Below are positions 24,980 to 37,376 of a DNA stretch of 64,000 nt, piece after piece. Positions within the stretch are counted from its first letter, which is position 1, and each line of letters begins with the position of its first letter. Below the pieces are notes generated by a model that saw nothing but the letters and a program-made list of their open reading frames with translations, was not told the origin of the DNA and did not search any database. The position numbers and the translations under genes were made by a program. The stretch spans positions 1,536,970 through 1,600,969 of the forward strand of contig CABFPE010000100.1 of NCBI GenBank assembly GCA_900660155.1, written 5' to 3'. The stretch is from Hofstenia miamia (taxonomy: Eukaryota; Xenacoelomorpha; Acoela; Hofsteniidae).

Positions 24980-27900
24980 CGCTAGAAAAATTAATAGAAA
25001 ATGAAAGCAATACACGCGTATTAGAAAATTAAATGCTATCGCCACCAACTAATCTAACCCTGGGAATCTTTGAACAGATTGCAATTTTAAAATATTAAAA
25101 TTAAGTGAACAGCATTATGCACGAAAATTAATTATATACTCGACCGCATTAATATCGACTGTCAATGCTCTTTTTGTGGAATGCTGACAATCATAAAAAT
25201 TACAAGGCTTGCATACCCCGATTCAAAAAAAATATACGTCTGCGATTCAGCATCAAATGGAAAAACTTTGATATTCCAACCTTACAAGTTATTGTTTGAC
25301 ATTCAGCACATGGTTCATTAGAAATAAGGTGCTTCATGCTTTTTCGACATCAGATCGAAAGGCAAAAATAAATATTTCCTTCGCAGTAAATTTATTTGTA
25401 AATTATATGGAAAGACACTAATAGTTTGTATAAACTATGCTTTAGTAGAATTATTTGGTCTGTAAAGCACTACATTTTCAACCTCAATTTTGATGCAATG
25501 TATTTTTTTGGATGCTTGAAATACAATAAAGCCAGTGTCTATATTCATAATGGCACCATGCTTCGTTCTTATTAATCAAAACTTCAAAATTTAGCGTTGA
25601 AAAATCATTGGGGCGAAAAATGCACCCCAAACGACGAACTGGTTAAAATTTGAATAATTTGATTTAATATTGGTGAAAATTGCATGATGCTAGATTTTCA
25701 AAACATCAATCTCAAAAAAAGATCTCGAGTCAGGATCATACCAAATTCAATTTCGAACTTTAAAATGTTACTAATTTCAATTACGATAAATCGAGTTAAA
25801 AATCTTTTACTGTAAAAAAGGCTAAAACGATGAAAATTGGTAAACTTTTAAAATCAATGTCTTTTATTTACAGCACTGGTCAAATTATCACAATCAGCAA
25901 AATCAGCTTCAAAGAATAATTTTTTTCAAAAAACTAAGTATTGAATAATACCTTTTAGGTCATGTTAATTAACATAATTAATCATATATTAGAAAATATT
26001 TTCCTTTTTAATGGTTATAGTAATACTGTATATTTTCAAAATAAAATTGAGTAAAATATACTGATTAGTGTGGAGGGTAGCAAAACTGCGATTTCTAATA
26101 TATTTTTAATGTATAATAATAACGCTATTTTATACAACTGTAACAAATGTCACATGAAATGAAAGTGGGTTGATTCAAATTTGCAAAAACGAAGACCGAT
26201 CGATTGAAAATTGAAAATCAAAACAATCACGTCCATAGAAATGCCTACAGGGCAAATGAAATCAATCAAAATGTCTAATGATAAATGTTTATGTCAAGTT
26301 TTTTAGAATAAAACAACGGCAGATGGTTGAATAAATTGACTAGAAGTGAGCCTCTAAATTGTCAAATGGTGCAATGGTATAGCACAAAAATGTCAGAGTG
26401 TATATACTAAATAAAATATGCATTGAGGATTTAGACAATTAATTAATAGCTCAATTGTGATAGACTTTTTCGAAAAAGCAGATAGGAAATAATCCTATTT
26501 GATACAAATTATGATTCGGGTGTCTAAAAAATAACACAGTATTTCAAATTATAATTATACACTAAAAAATTTTATTGGTCTAAGAATCATAAAAAGAGAA
26601 AAAAATTCTAACCAAAATTTTTGGTAAATTATTTAAAGCGAGCATAAAAAGCATATTATATATATATAGTCCTCTCTTGCCCAGAAATGCTGCGTAATCC
26701 CCAGCAAAAGCAATTTCTTATAAAGTTAAATGAAAAAGTCAGCTTATGTAGAACAGTATATAAAGCAAATTGCAGTTACGTATAAAAACACATCAAATAA
26801 TAAAAAGGCTTCATAAAATTTAAGTTAAAATTACGCCATCTAGCGAAATTTTTTAAAATATAATTTTGAATTGCAACCACAAAGAATACATTAAATATAA
26901 ACCTATTTGTTGGTAAGTGACCGCTTACTCTTATAAAATTTAACCGAAAAATATTTTATTAATTTGTAATTAAATAATGTTGAAATACTACATTAAACTA
27001 CAAATTAAATAATAGCAGTCAGTGCTTTTTATAACCCTGATTGAAAAATACATAATTCTAGTTTTAAAAACAAAGTCCTTGTTTTCCAATGTATTTGATT
27101 AAGATTTGAAAATAAATTCGAAATAAAATTTAATATTAGCTGACACTAAACACCTTAACCGCAGATTTGAAATAAACCTGAGAGAAATACTGGGAGACTG
27201 AAATTAAATATTGATAAAATATTTATTGACAAATAAAACGGTAAAATTATATATACAGATTTCATAAACAAAAATTAGTAGAAGAATCACGGATATACAC
27301 TACATTCTGTTGCACACAAGGTTCATATCAAATAATCAAATAGCCTGTGATGAAAAGGCCAAAATGCATATTTTAGTTGCTATGTGAAGAAGACATTCTC
27401 CGAAAAAAGCTACGTCAAGTTTAAAACTCCAGGAATTCTTATATGGAAAAAAATCATAGCATACAAAAACTAAAAACAGTGAGAATTTCCCAATTTAGAT
27501 GTTTTTTGGGTACAAGCTAAATGAATGTTAACAAAATTTTCATGAAATCATATCACAGGGTTTTTCAAGCATGGTTTTACTATAACAAACTAGCAATCAT
27601 CCTAAAGCAAACGTTTTAAGCTGATTTCTTTCTGGGTAACAAAGCTACCCCAAATTTAGACTATTGGTGTTTTGTTGAATCTTGGTAAGCAAAGTTAGGA
27701 TGATTCCCATATTGTGCGGACAAAAAATACTTTAAAAAATGTGGAAAAGTAACAAAATAACAGGTTCTTCCGATTTGATTTGAGCTCAAAATCCTATTTT
27801 AGTTGTTCTTGGGTTAACAAAATTACATCACAATTCGTTTAACCGTTAAAGAATACCTTCACAAATAGGTAAAAAAATTTATTACAATAGTTAAATGAGA

Positions 27901-28028
27901 ATTGTTTAATGTAAAGTACGTTAGCTACATTTGATAACTGTTAAATTATGAGTGAAATTTTAATCGATTAAACTTAAATTTATAAAGTTTTGCTATAAAA
28001 TCAAAAATTGAAAGAATGAAAAATTTAC
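24980..28028. other. No gene recognised; possible dystrobrevin intron
   Basis: AT-rich sequence downstream (on the minus strand) of the last identified dystrobrevin exon. I looked for the RLIARYAARLA coiled-coil exon expected next in dystrobrevins and did not find it. Confidence 0.45.
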
Positions 28029-28159
28029 ATAATGTGTTGAAGATTGATTGGTTTTTCTGGTTCGTTGGGGAATCTGGGCTCACTGTCTTTACTGTTAGAA
28101 GGCAAACATCTTAGTGTTCCCTTCTTTAGGGTGTGAGTGAACTGCTTTGCAGGTGATTT
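28029..28159 (-). CDS. Dystrobrevin exon, region after the ZZ domain
   Basis: On the minus strand a TTTTAG acceptor opens a 131-bp exon that enters in phase 0 and leaves in phase 2 at a GTAAAT donor. It encodes KSPAKQFTHTLKKGTLRCLP, then a short serine-rich linker and PRFPNEPEKPINLQHI. This matches the segment following the ZZ finger in dystrobrevins (KSPAKKL..AL...L.C...FPDQPEKPLNL.HIV in vertebrates, with an RC-P element in insects). The incoming phase fits the ZZ exon exactly, giving EYSTY-KSPAK across the junction. The segment links the ZZ region to the syntrophin-binding and coiled-coil part, none of which I could find further downstream. Confidence 0.9.
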
Positions 28160-31100
28160 CTAAAACATATTGTGAAAAAAGTGTAAACGATAAACTGTCG
28201 TTGAGCTTAAAATAGTAGTCTCTCATATGAATAGTCATTACTTTGTTAACATTTACTTTTACAATTACTGCTTAAGATCTGAAGTAATCATTGAAAATCG
28301 AACACATAATTTACAATTTAATGCTTTTATTTTAAGCATAAGCATATTTTTAGTTCTTAATTCGCGTAGAATTACACGAACGCGGCTCAATATATCAAAT
28401 ACAAACAATTTTGATTTTGAATGAGTACATGAATTTAGGTAAGCAAAAATATATTTCCTACCAAACAGAGAATTTCAATTAAAAATTAGTTAGAGTAATC
28501 AAAAACAAATGAATGAATTGATATCAAATCTGAGCGTGTGAAAAAACTCAACACTTCAAATAACATGGAATTTGATAGAATATTGGATATACTCTATCAA
28601 ATCTAGATTGTATGAATGCATGTTGAGGTCAAAACAAACTTTCATTTTAAAAAACCACTGGGGGAAATTCATATAGGCCTAATATATTAGCAAAAAAATT
28701 ACAACAGTTACATTGATACATAAACGTGATTTCAGATTTTCATCTCTATTTTCCTAAAATCTAATAAGACAATGTTAGGAATTTTAGTTTTCAAAGCAGA
28801 ATTTATACAAATGATGACCAAAAATTACTTGTATACAAATTGAGCAGCATTACTTTAACAAAAGACCGTGTCTTTGCAAATTTTATTTGAGGAACCATTT
28901 TTGAAGAAGATAATAGAATAGGAAAACTGATAGAGTACTTTAATGCGCTATATTTTGAGTAGTAAATTGGGAATTTATAAAATCAATTGATACATTTACA
29001 GTGACACAAACGAGCTCTAAAAATAGAGAAATATCACCGAACCAAGTGTGATTAGATGCAGAAGGGTGACGTCCGATTTGAAATATTATAGTAAACTAAG
29101 TATAATTTACAATAGCTTTCACACTCAATAATTTAAAACCTAAGCAACTCATTTCTAAAAAAATTCAGAAAACAAACACATATTAATATATAAATTAGAA
29201 AGAGCATGTGATATAATTTGCTATCGCATTTGAAAACATTCACAAAGGACAGCGGAAATTAAAATCCAAATATAAAAGAAGTGATTCCTACGGTCAGAAA
29301 AATTAAGAAAATTAAGGACATCGCTAGCGCGAAAGGTAACTTGATGTCGAAGAAACTTGCTCAGAACCTAAAGTAACAACCACCGAAGATGAACATGCTA
29401 TGATGGCAAAAAATGATTGAATATAATAGAAGAACCGGTAGCGCATCGCTTAATAGAGGATGTAACTTATCAAAGTCATTCCTGTTCAATAGTTTAGCAA
29501 TCAATTTTCAGGCCATGTAAATATCAGGAGCGTAAGAAGGTAAAAACGACTGTCGTCATGGATGTTGTGAGTATATATAAGCAAAGATTAAAGCTGGGCA
29601 AAGCTCGTTACTCGATAATCATTAATTTAAGTAGTAGTGTAAACATACATAGTTTGCACTGCTACAGAATTGAAAATTCCGACAATCGATTACCAACTTG
29701 AGGTGTTTGCGTTTGATAAATGAGGGATCAGGATCAGAGTACGATACTGGAGCAAGATCTTTGTTGGAATACTTTATAGAAAAAACTACTTGAAAAGAAC
29801 TATGCAGAAAAATGTTTGCCTATCCTTAGGTTAAATATTAGTGATTTTTTAATTATCTGACTGAAAGCCCGATGAATTGGTCGATAAAGTAGTTCAACGG
29901 AACATGCAAGTAGGTTTCCTGACTAAACTAGACAAAAAAATTGTAACTGAAATGCCTCCAGGATCAGCTCGACTCACATCGTTAAATCACAAGCATTCAA
30001 TTAACTTAAGCCATTAAAAATGCACTGGAAATGTTTTCAGCTGCAGTTGAGTCTTTTAAGAAAAGGTATTTATCATGCTTTGATAAAAGTTTCCTTATCA
30101 AGTAATATATGTACATAGCTAGCTTGTTCGTTAACTTTTAAAAATGTCCTTGAATTTTATGGTTTTCTGTTTGGTAGCACACATTGAGATGAAAAATGAT
30201 TCTAATTGCATAAATGAGTAAATGGTCACGCGTGAAGAATATTTTAGTGACTCCAGTTCATTAAAAAATATAGTCATTTTATTGCAGATTTGCAAATTGC
30301 TTGACATTTTGAGCCGACTAGCGCAGGGCAGCCACAGCTGAATTTATTCATAAAGCATAAGCCTATATTCAAATAAAAATATTCAAATAATTCGGAATAG
30401 ATAATTTTACGTTCAGTCCAATAGCAAATTGAAATAAAAACAGTTACTAAGGTTCATGAAAAGCTCAAATGAAATCTGTCCGTTTAGTCAATAAAAGATA
30501 ACGAATTTTAAGGAGTATGGCGCGATTTCCAAAAAATATCTAACATGAAAATTATAACTCTTATTTTAAAAATGGATATTAATAACATTAATATGTTCAT
30601 AGCTTCTCTCGCAATTTTCCTGTTAACGCAAGGAATTTAAAATAAAACAATGACATCAATTGAAAAGATGCTAATAATAAGCTAATGCCTAAGTCAGCGT
30701 CGAATAGTCCCAATTAAAACTTTCTAACAGTTATTCGATATTTTAATGACGGAAAATTAAACTTAGAAATCAATTAACAACTTAATATTAGCATGTTGTT
30801 CCAGTCGTTTGAAAACTAGAATCTCATTTGAAACATGAAGTGACGAGCAGTTGATGAAGGTGAGTGAAGTTATGTCAATGCCACCTCAAATTTTAAACGA
30901 CTTCTGATGGTTGGAATGTCCAAGACTTTTTACTTATCTATTGATTGAATTTGAGTCGATATTCGTTACATTCTTTTCAATAAGAAAGGAGTTTTTATTG
31001 GATATCATGTGTGAATGTGAACTCAAAAACGTTTGCATGCTATTGGGCATGCATATTCCAAACCATTTCTAAATTTTACATAATGTTAGGAGAATAAGGC

Positions 31101-34100
31101 ATTTTCAGACAAAATAACATCATATAGTGATGTATGTATTGTTGTTTCATTTTCGGTAACAGCAGTTAAAAGCTTTCTGTAGCTACGAATTCAATTGAAT
31201 GACATACAATAACAGTGACTGGATCCGAAACTGTAGATAGTATAAATTGTTAGTGTAAGAATTTGCTTAATCCTTAAGCTACTGAAAAAATATGAACAAA
31301 TAATCCAGTGGGGCTCAAAAGCCCCCACACCAAGGCAACCTATTTAGGTTGCCTTGCCCCACACCCAATAACATTTAGTGCTTTGCTCATCACAAAAAAT
31401 TCTAATACTCTCACAACAAATAATGTACTTTGATTTAGACAGCATTCATTTTTTCGGTTTTAATTCCTGCTAGAATCAATGAAAAACTACCAGCTTATTT
31501 TGTACAATGCATACAAGGAAACTCAATATTTTCAAATTCGTTTAGGTCATAATTTATTTTCGTTTGAATATGATAATTGCTTAGCGATTTTTTTAACATT
31601 TACGCACACATAATACAAAACAACAAAAATTTTAACTAGCAGTCCTTAAGGTAAATAGTCAAATGATAATGTACATGCGAATTTATCCGTTTATCTCAAA
31701 TACAAAAAGTATGATACAACATAGTTTTATGATAGCAAACAAGAACAATAATAGTGTTCTCCACATTTGGAACCAACACTTTTGTTGCATTGCCTGGAAT
31801 GTTGCCTCCTTTTAATTAAACTACGACATTGATGACACATAATTTTTTGCAGTTGTTTTAATCATACAAAAAATCGAACCTGCTTGAGAAAAGGCTCTTA
31901 CAATTTTACTGTTTTTACAGCCCATGCAGGAACTAACAACAAATTACTTTTATTGTTTTTATATGGACAAGTGAAGAAATAAATAGAAAAATATGCATTT
32001 TAAGCAGCAATATTACACAGGGGCCTAATTAAAATGCTGAAAATTGAATGTGAAAAGAATAAATTGAAGTATTTGCAAATAATTAAGGTGTCATACACGT
32101 TTGTAATAATGTCTGATGCTTAAGTGAACATGAAAAACGAAAGTTTGAAGAATATTAAATAAATATTGATAGTTTATTTTTCTTCAAGGATTCTGTGCAG
32201 TGTAATGTGAAATGGTAAACTTAACTTGGATTCTGCTACCCCAGAAAGGAATTTAGAGCAGACCTATATAGCCTCATTGAACTTGATGCTATTCACAACT
32301 ATGCCAGTCTCATTAAATAGGGTTCAGTAAACAACATCATTTTGGAAAAATTAGTAAAATTATTAAGCAAATTCAGAAATCCGTGGTTAACGTTTCATCA
32401 AATATTATATAATCAGAGGCCCGTTTAGGATTTTTAAAACGGGGAGGGGGACTGACACTCACTTTTACAGAAAAAAATTGTAAAAAAAGTTTTATGAACA
32501 AAAGTAAGCTTACACAATATGCAATCATCTGTTTTTAGCAGCAAATCGATTGATAACATCTTGAATTAAATTGAACTATTTTCAATTTTGAGGAAAAGAG
32601 AACATTTTTCTTAAATATTCGTATTTGGCTCCAAAAAGGGGGGGTCCTTTCCCTAAACGTGCCACTGTATATAATGTTGTTCTCAATCCAAATGAAATAG
32701 AAGAACCCATGGGACTAGATAGTCTTGCATAACTCAACTTCATATTACTAAGTTCCATTAACCTATTGAGTTCAGTACTCGTGTACATCTTGAAATATCT
32801 CTGGCTTCAGATTCTAATAATATCACAAAGTTGAAATGTAGAACATGCATGTTCACATATTCACCCCTATTGAGAAGCATTTCAGGGAATAGTAAAAAAG
32901 TTTCATCAAATTTTTTTTACAAAATCATGTTAACATTTTACTAATAAATTTAAAAATTTTTATGTTGTATTAAAGTGCTTGAAAGACGAATTATACATTT
33001 TTCTAAGTGACATGGTACTAAAAGTTGCTAAAAAAGCATCACTCAATTAAAAATTTGAAAGATTTCCAATAAGAAAATGAAATCCTATTTCTCTGGACAA
33101 TAATATTATAGAAAATTAATTATTTGCATTGATTCTGTCAAACACTATAATTTTATTTTAAAAAATTGAGAAAAAACAATTCGTAAAGAAAAGTTAAAAA
33201 GAAGTATTAAATATAAGCTATAAAACCAAAACTACCAATTCCGATTAAAAAAATTATCAAACTTCACAGTGGGGGAAGAAATGGTTGTATGAAAACAGAC
33301 GACATCTTTCTAGAATAAAATATTGAAATGGGCATTTGTAAACGGAGATCCCAGCAATCGAATACAGCTTGCTTTGTTGAAGTGCGGGGCGTCTTTGAAA
33401 ATGTGAGAAGTATAATTTATTGAAGTAATGAAAAGGCGGTGCTTATAGCGATGACAGATGGTGTTTAAAGAAGCTCCAACAGACGAGACAAAAATACTCA
33501 AAGTAAACAGGCTTATATTCATTAATGTTTACTGATTACAGATGATCCTTCCTTTTATACGTGTGTAAATGTAAAAAATGTTAAAAAATATTACAATCAT
33601 TTTAAACTATCATCAAAAATAACGAAAATATTGTAAGATAACGAGAAGAGCTATGGATACTGTCATGAAAACTTTGTGATGAGTATTAAAAATCTCAAAT
33701 ATATAGATATGCTTAACTATTTATCAAAAAGCTTAAAATATAAGAATGGGTCGACCTGGTAAATTAAGAAGAATGGTTTAACCTTCATCAGGGCTAATTT
33801 TGACTCTAGAGATTCAACGATGTTATCTACTTAAAACTAACTTGAAAACATCGAACAATATTAAAAACTTCTAAACCAGTGATTCTAAAAAGTATTGCGA
33901 TGGAAAACAATCTCAAAAATGTTCTATCCATATGCTGCATGTCTGGCAACTAAAAAACAAATAGGTTTGTAACAATGAAACTTGTTACAATGCGTTCTGA
34001 TTGTTCCATAAGTCATTTTAAAGAAATTTATGTTCCCGTTTGATATCAGGACATTTTCACTGAAATGATAACTAAAATATATTGAAGGTAATGTAAGGAT

Positions 34101-34298
34101 TGCTAAAAGCAGTAAAAAAAACCAGTAGAGAGGAAATTAATCAATTCATTAAGAGGCTACATTAAAAAAAAAGTTAAAAAGGTTCTAGTGATTAATAGAA
34201 AAAAATACCAGAGTCATGAAACAATAAAATTAAATGCTTGAATCGCGTCGCTACTTATATATTTGAATGAATTTCTAAAAAGAGTGAAATCTACTTAC
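28160..34298 (-). other. Dystrobrevin intron (6.1 kb)
   Basis: Bounded by a GTAAGT donor after the ZZ exon and the TTTTAG acceptor at 28160. A 24-bp perfect palindrome and a neighbouring hairpin lie near 31309-31355. A patch at 32430-32700 (CCCCTCCCC and a GGACCCCCCCTTTTTGG-like string on the minus strand) has the look of a dispersed repeat. A region at about 29280-30010 contains short charged plus-strand frames with many stops and no recognisable family. Confidence 0.75.
31309..31355. repeat. Two adjacent hairpins, one a perfect palindrome
   Basis: The first hairpin pairs GTGGGGCT with AGCCCCCAC (one bulge) at about 31309-31329. The second is AAGGCAACCTA, TT, TAGGTTGCCTT at 31332-31355, a perfect 11-bp stem. 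Both are strikingly GC-rich for this intron. Function unknown; possibly a transposon terminus. Confidence 0.7.
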
Positions 34299-34465
34299 AT
34301 ATGTGGAGTACTCCTTCATTTCGTGCTCTTCTGAATGTGACATGTTGGCATTTCCCCGCCAAAAACACTGCTGACAAAGCTGATAGTTGGCACATCGTTG
34401 GCATTTGTATCTGAAGCCCAGCATGCTTTCAATGCCGCAAAACGAGCAAGCAACCGGGTGGAAAA
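34299..34465 (-). CDS. Dystrobrevin exon with ZZ zinc finger
   Basis: A 167-bp exon between a TTTTTTTAG acceptor and a GTAAGT donor. The preceding exon ends with one base (G) that completes a Val codon, giving [15 protein letters not shown] across the junction, the invariant start of the dystrophin/dystrobrevin ZZ domain. All zinc-ligand positions are present: CSFC, CQRC, CQQC and the terminal His pair in [15 protein letters not shown] and [11 protein letters not shown] are near-identical to family members. In dystrophin-family proteins the ZZ domain supports dystroglycan binding; in dystrobrevin it is part of the cysteine-rich region of the dystrophin-associated complex at the membrane cytoskeleton. 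The exon exits in phase 0 after EYSTY, which fits the next exon. Confidence 0.97.
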
Positions 34466-35053
34466 CTAAAAAAATGCACGTAGGTGATTGCAGCACAAAT
34501 TTAAACATGTTAATCTTCAATTGCAGTTTAGTTGGTTGCTACTTGCTATTGTAAATTTTACTCTTTATTTAAATGCAACGTTGTTTGGTGTTCTAGCACT
34601 AAATAATAAGTTTGATAAGGTTTACAAATTTCGGTCATTTGTCAAAATGCAATCACCAGCTCTGAGCACGTAGATGTAAAAACACTGAAATTAATACAAT
34701 TAGAACTAATAAATTTTCTAAACATAATTTTGCAAAATTATATGTGCAGTGATTTTTGACAAAGTGCACATATTTAAATACGTAAAGTATGCAAATTATT
34801 AAAAATGAGTCTTTAGATTCTTGATTCGCTTTTTAGCAACTTTTACGTTGTAAATTAATAGAAGCGACTATCTCTAAATAACTACTTAAAATGAATTTTT
34901 TGATAATTTCATTTTAAAAGGCACTTTAGAACTACTTCATATATACTGGTAATTTTGGCTATCATGAATCAAATGAGTTGTAGCTACAAAGTAAAATAAA
35001 TAAATATAGACAAATAATAGATTTTTTTTTGTCTCAGAAAATAATAAAATGAC

Positions 35054-35056
<3 letters not shown>

Positions 35057-35089
<33 letters not shown>
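35057..35089. repeat. (AT)n microsatellite
   Basis: About sixteen AT units within the dystrobrevin intron. Confidence 0.95.
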
Positions 35090-35092
<3 letters not shown>

Positions 35093-37047
35093 GGGTTTCG
35101 ATTGTTTCTTGATCATCTTGAGAAAAAATCCCTGATTTTTTAACAAAATTTCATTTATTCACTCTACAAAAATAAAAATACTATGTCCTTATTAAATGAT
35201 AAAAAATGTAATTGTTGTATGGTATATTTTTGTTAATAGACTTTATCTGGTCATTTAATTTCTAAAAATTATCCGTCATCTATACGTCAAAATAAAATGA
35301 ACTATCCAAAAAATATCAAGCTTAAAAAATGTTTTAAATTTTAGGTCTTAACATAATTATGCTGTAAAATATTGGAATAAAAAATTCGAATGAGACGATG
35401 CATAGTGAAGTCGTCAAGTATAAGTTGAAAAACGACGAGATTTCGCCTGGCTACAGTCATTATACAGTAAATATTTTGTAGGTAACATTTCCGGGTGTAT
35501 GTACATGTACATTTGTATCGAGAGAGAAAGAAAGGGAGAAGGTAGAACTGATAAAATGAACTAATAATTCTGAATACTATTTTTTATTTATACATAGTTA
35601 AAAACTACTCTTTCAATTTCACTCTTATAATTTGTAGTAATTCGCATTAACTTTACGAAATGAGCATTTCATTTATTCAATTGAAACTTAGCATTTCTTG
35701 TTTTTTCTCACTGCATTAATTCTTTGTCAATGATTAGTTATTTGTGTGAATTTTATGGGATGGTAATTATATACTTTAGCCGAAGTACTCCCTAACCCGC
35801 GGAATGAAGAAAATTTATAAAGGAGATAATTAAATAATTTATGGATCTATTATCCCACAATTTCCATAAGCAATAAGCTGACACGTAAAAAATATGTTTC
35901 TGTGTAATGAGCTGATTAACATAAATTTAAAAAATTGCATACATATATATTGTGAAATGGGTCGAACACGAAATATTTATTCCGTTTTGTTGAAATTGTC
36001 TGCCGTGTAAACGCTAAATAAGGTCAGTCAGGATATTAAATAAAACATCCCCTGCTGTTTGAATAGAAAATAACTTTATTAATAAATAAAATTGGGTGTA
36101 ATAAAAATATATCCTATTAATATAATCGATTACTGACGTCGAGATTCTATTTTAACAAATTGTAAATTTATAAGGCAACCAATACTAGAGTTGCTTCAAT
36201 ATAACAACTAAGCGAGCAAAACCAACGCATAATCAGAAAAAACAGATGTTTTCATATTGATGATTAATGAAGTGTCATACTCCAGCATGATTGCATCAGG
36301 ATACATTATTTTTTATTAGTGGCCAGGCAGTGTTAGGATAGAATAACAATGAGTTGTTCATATTATTTAAACTAAATTTCTTCTACCTCTTAGAAAATAG
36401 ATCATTCCATTGTAAAATCCTGGTTAAATATGAAAGTTTGCCAAAATAAATTACATTTTGGGCAAATTTGTAACATTATCTATATTAATAACTGAAATGA
36501 GCTTTCAAAAGTCATTCCAATTTATTAAAAAGTGATTTTTGCAAAATTCTTTAGTTGACTAAGTTCAAAATATGTCGCGGGGCATTATTGATTATTTATC
36601 CCCTTCAGATATGCACATTGTATGGAAATGCTAAAAAATATTTATATGGCGGCTCAGCACTGCTTGTCCCAATTGTTTCTGATGACATTAAGAATTTTTT
36701 TCTATTGCTAATATTTTCATTGAAATTGTCTGTTTCACCATATACACCATTTTGAGGAATGCTAATTTTTCAAGGTTACTTCAATACTAAATTATACCAA
36801 TATTTAGACCAAATTATTTTTAAGATAACGAAAAAGTAGCCTAGTTTAATAAACAAAGGTATTCAAGGTTGAATATAAATTCAAATTTCAATCAAAATCT
36901 AGTTTCTACATGTGTAAAATTGTGCGCATTGTGTCTCAAGGGGCTATACTACAAGGCGATATGAATCAAACAACCATAAATGAATGTGGAATCATACACT
37001 GTAAACAGGAGGACAATTAAAAACCTCGAAGATTGAAACCATTCAAC

Positions 37048-37376
37048 ACTAACAGTACTGCTCGGCGGTTTCCAAGAAATGAGAGGAGTTTCGGTTTTCT
37101 TGCTAACTACTATCGGTATTGGAAAACGATATTCAAGAGAAACATACCTTTCTAAATTGCATTTTCATAACACTAAATTATGTTGTTAATCAAATAAAGC
37201 AAATTTACACTTCCACTTGGCAAGCATTTTGACGTTTGCTGCAAGAGTAATACATTGTTTCTTGGAAATTACATTCTAGGCAAATGTTTCTGCTAAAAAC
37301 CGAAAACTCGGTATTATTTCTTTCATCTCGATTCGGTTTCATTTTCTTCGGTATACCGCCGAGCTCTAACTAACAG
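37048..37376. mobile_element. hAT-type MITE with 8-bp target duplication
   Basis: The element spans 37056-37368 (313 bp) and has imperfect terminal inverted repeats. The left end is TACTGCTCGGCGGTTTCC and the right end, read inward on the other strand, is TAGAGCTCGGCGGTATACC, with pairing continuing weakly into AAGAAA. It is flanked on both sides by the identical octamer ACTAACAG (37048-37055 and 37369-37376). An 8-bp duplication with TA(G/C)-initial termini is the hAT superfamily pattern. There is no coding capacity, so it is non-autonomous. GC content at the ends is far above the surrounding intron. Confidence 0.8.

Noticed and set aside
24807-25004. 65-codon frame with a repeated 24-residue peptide
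   Set aside because: The repeat is a contig-join artefact around N24884; no family resemblance.
32582-32788. 68-codon minus-strand frame with PPLFGAKYE
   Set aside because: The poly-C tract and near-repeat character suggest a dispersed repeat; no domain or splice sites in register.
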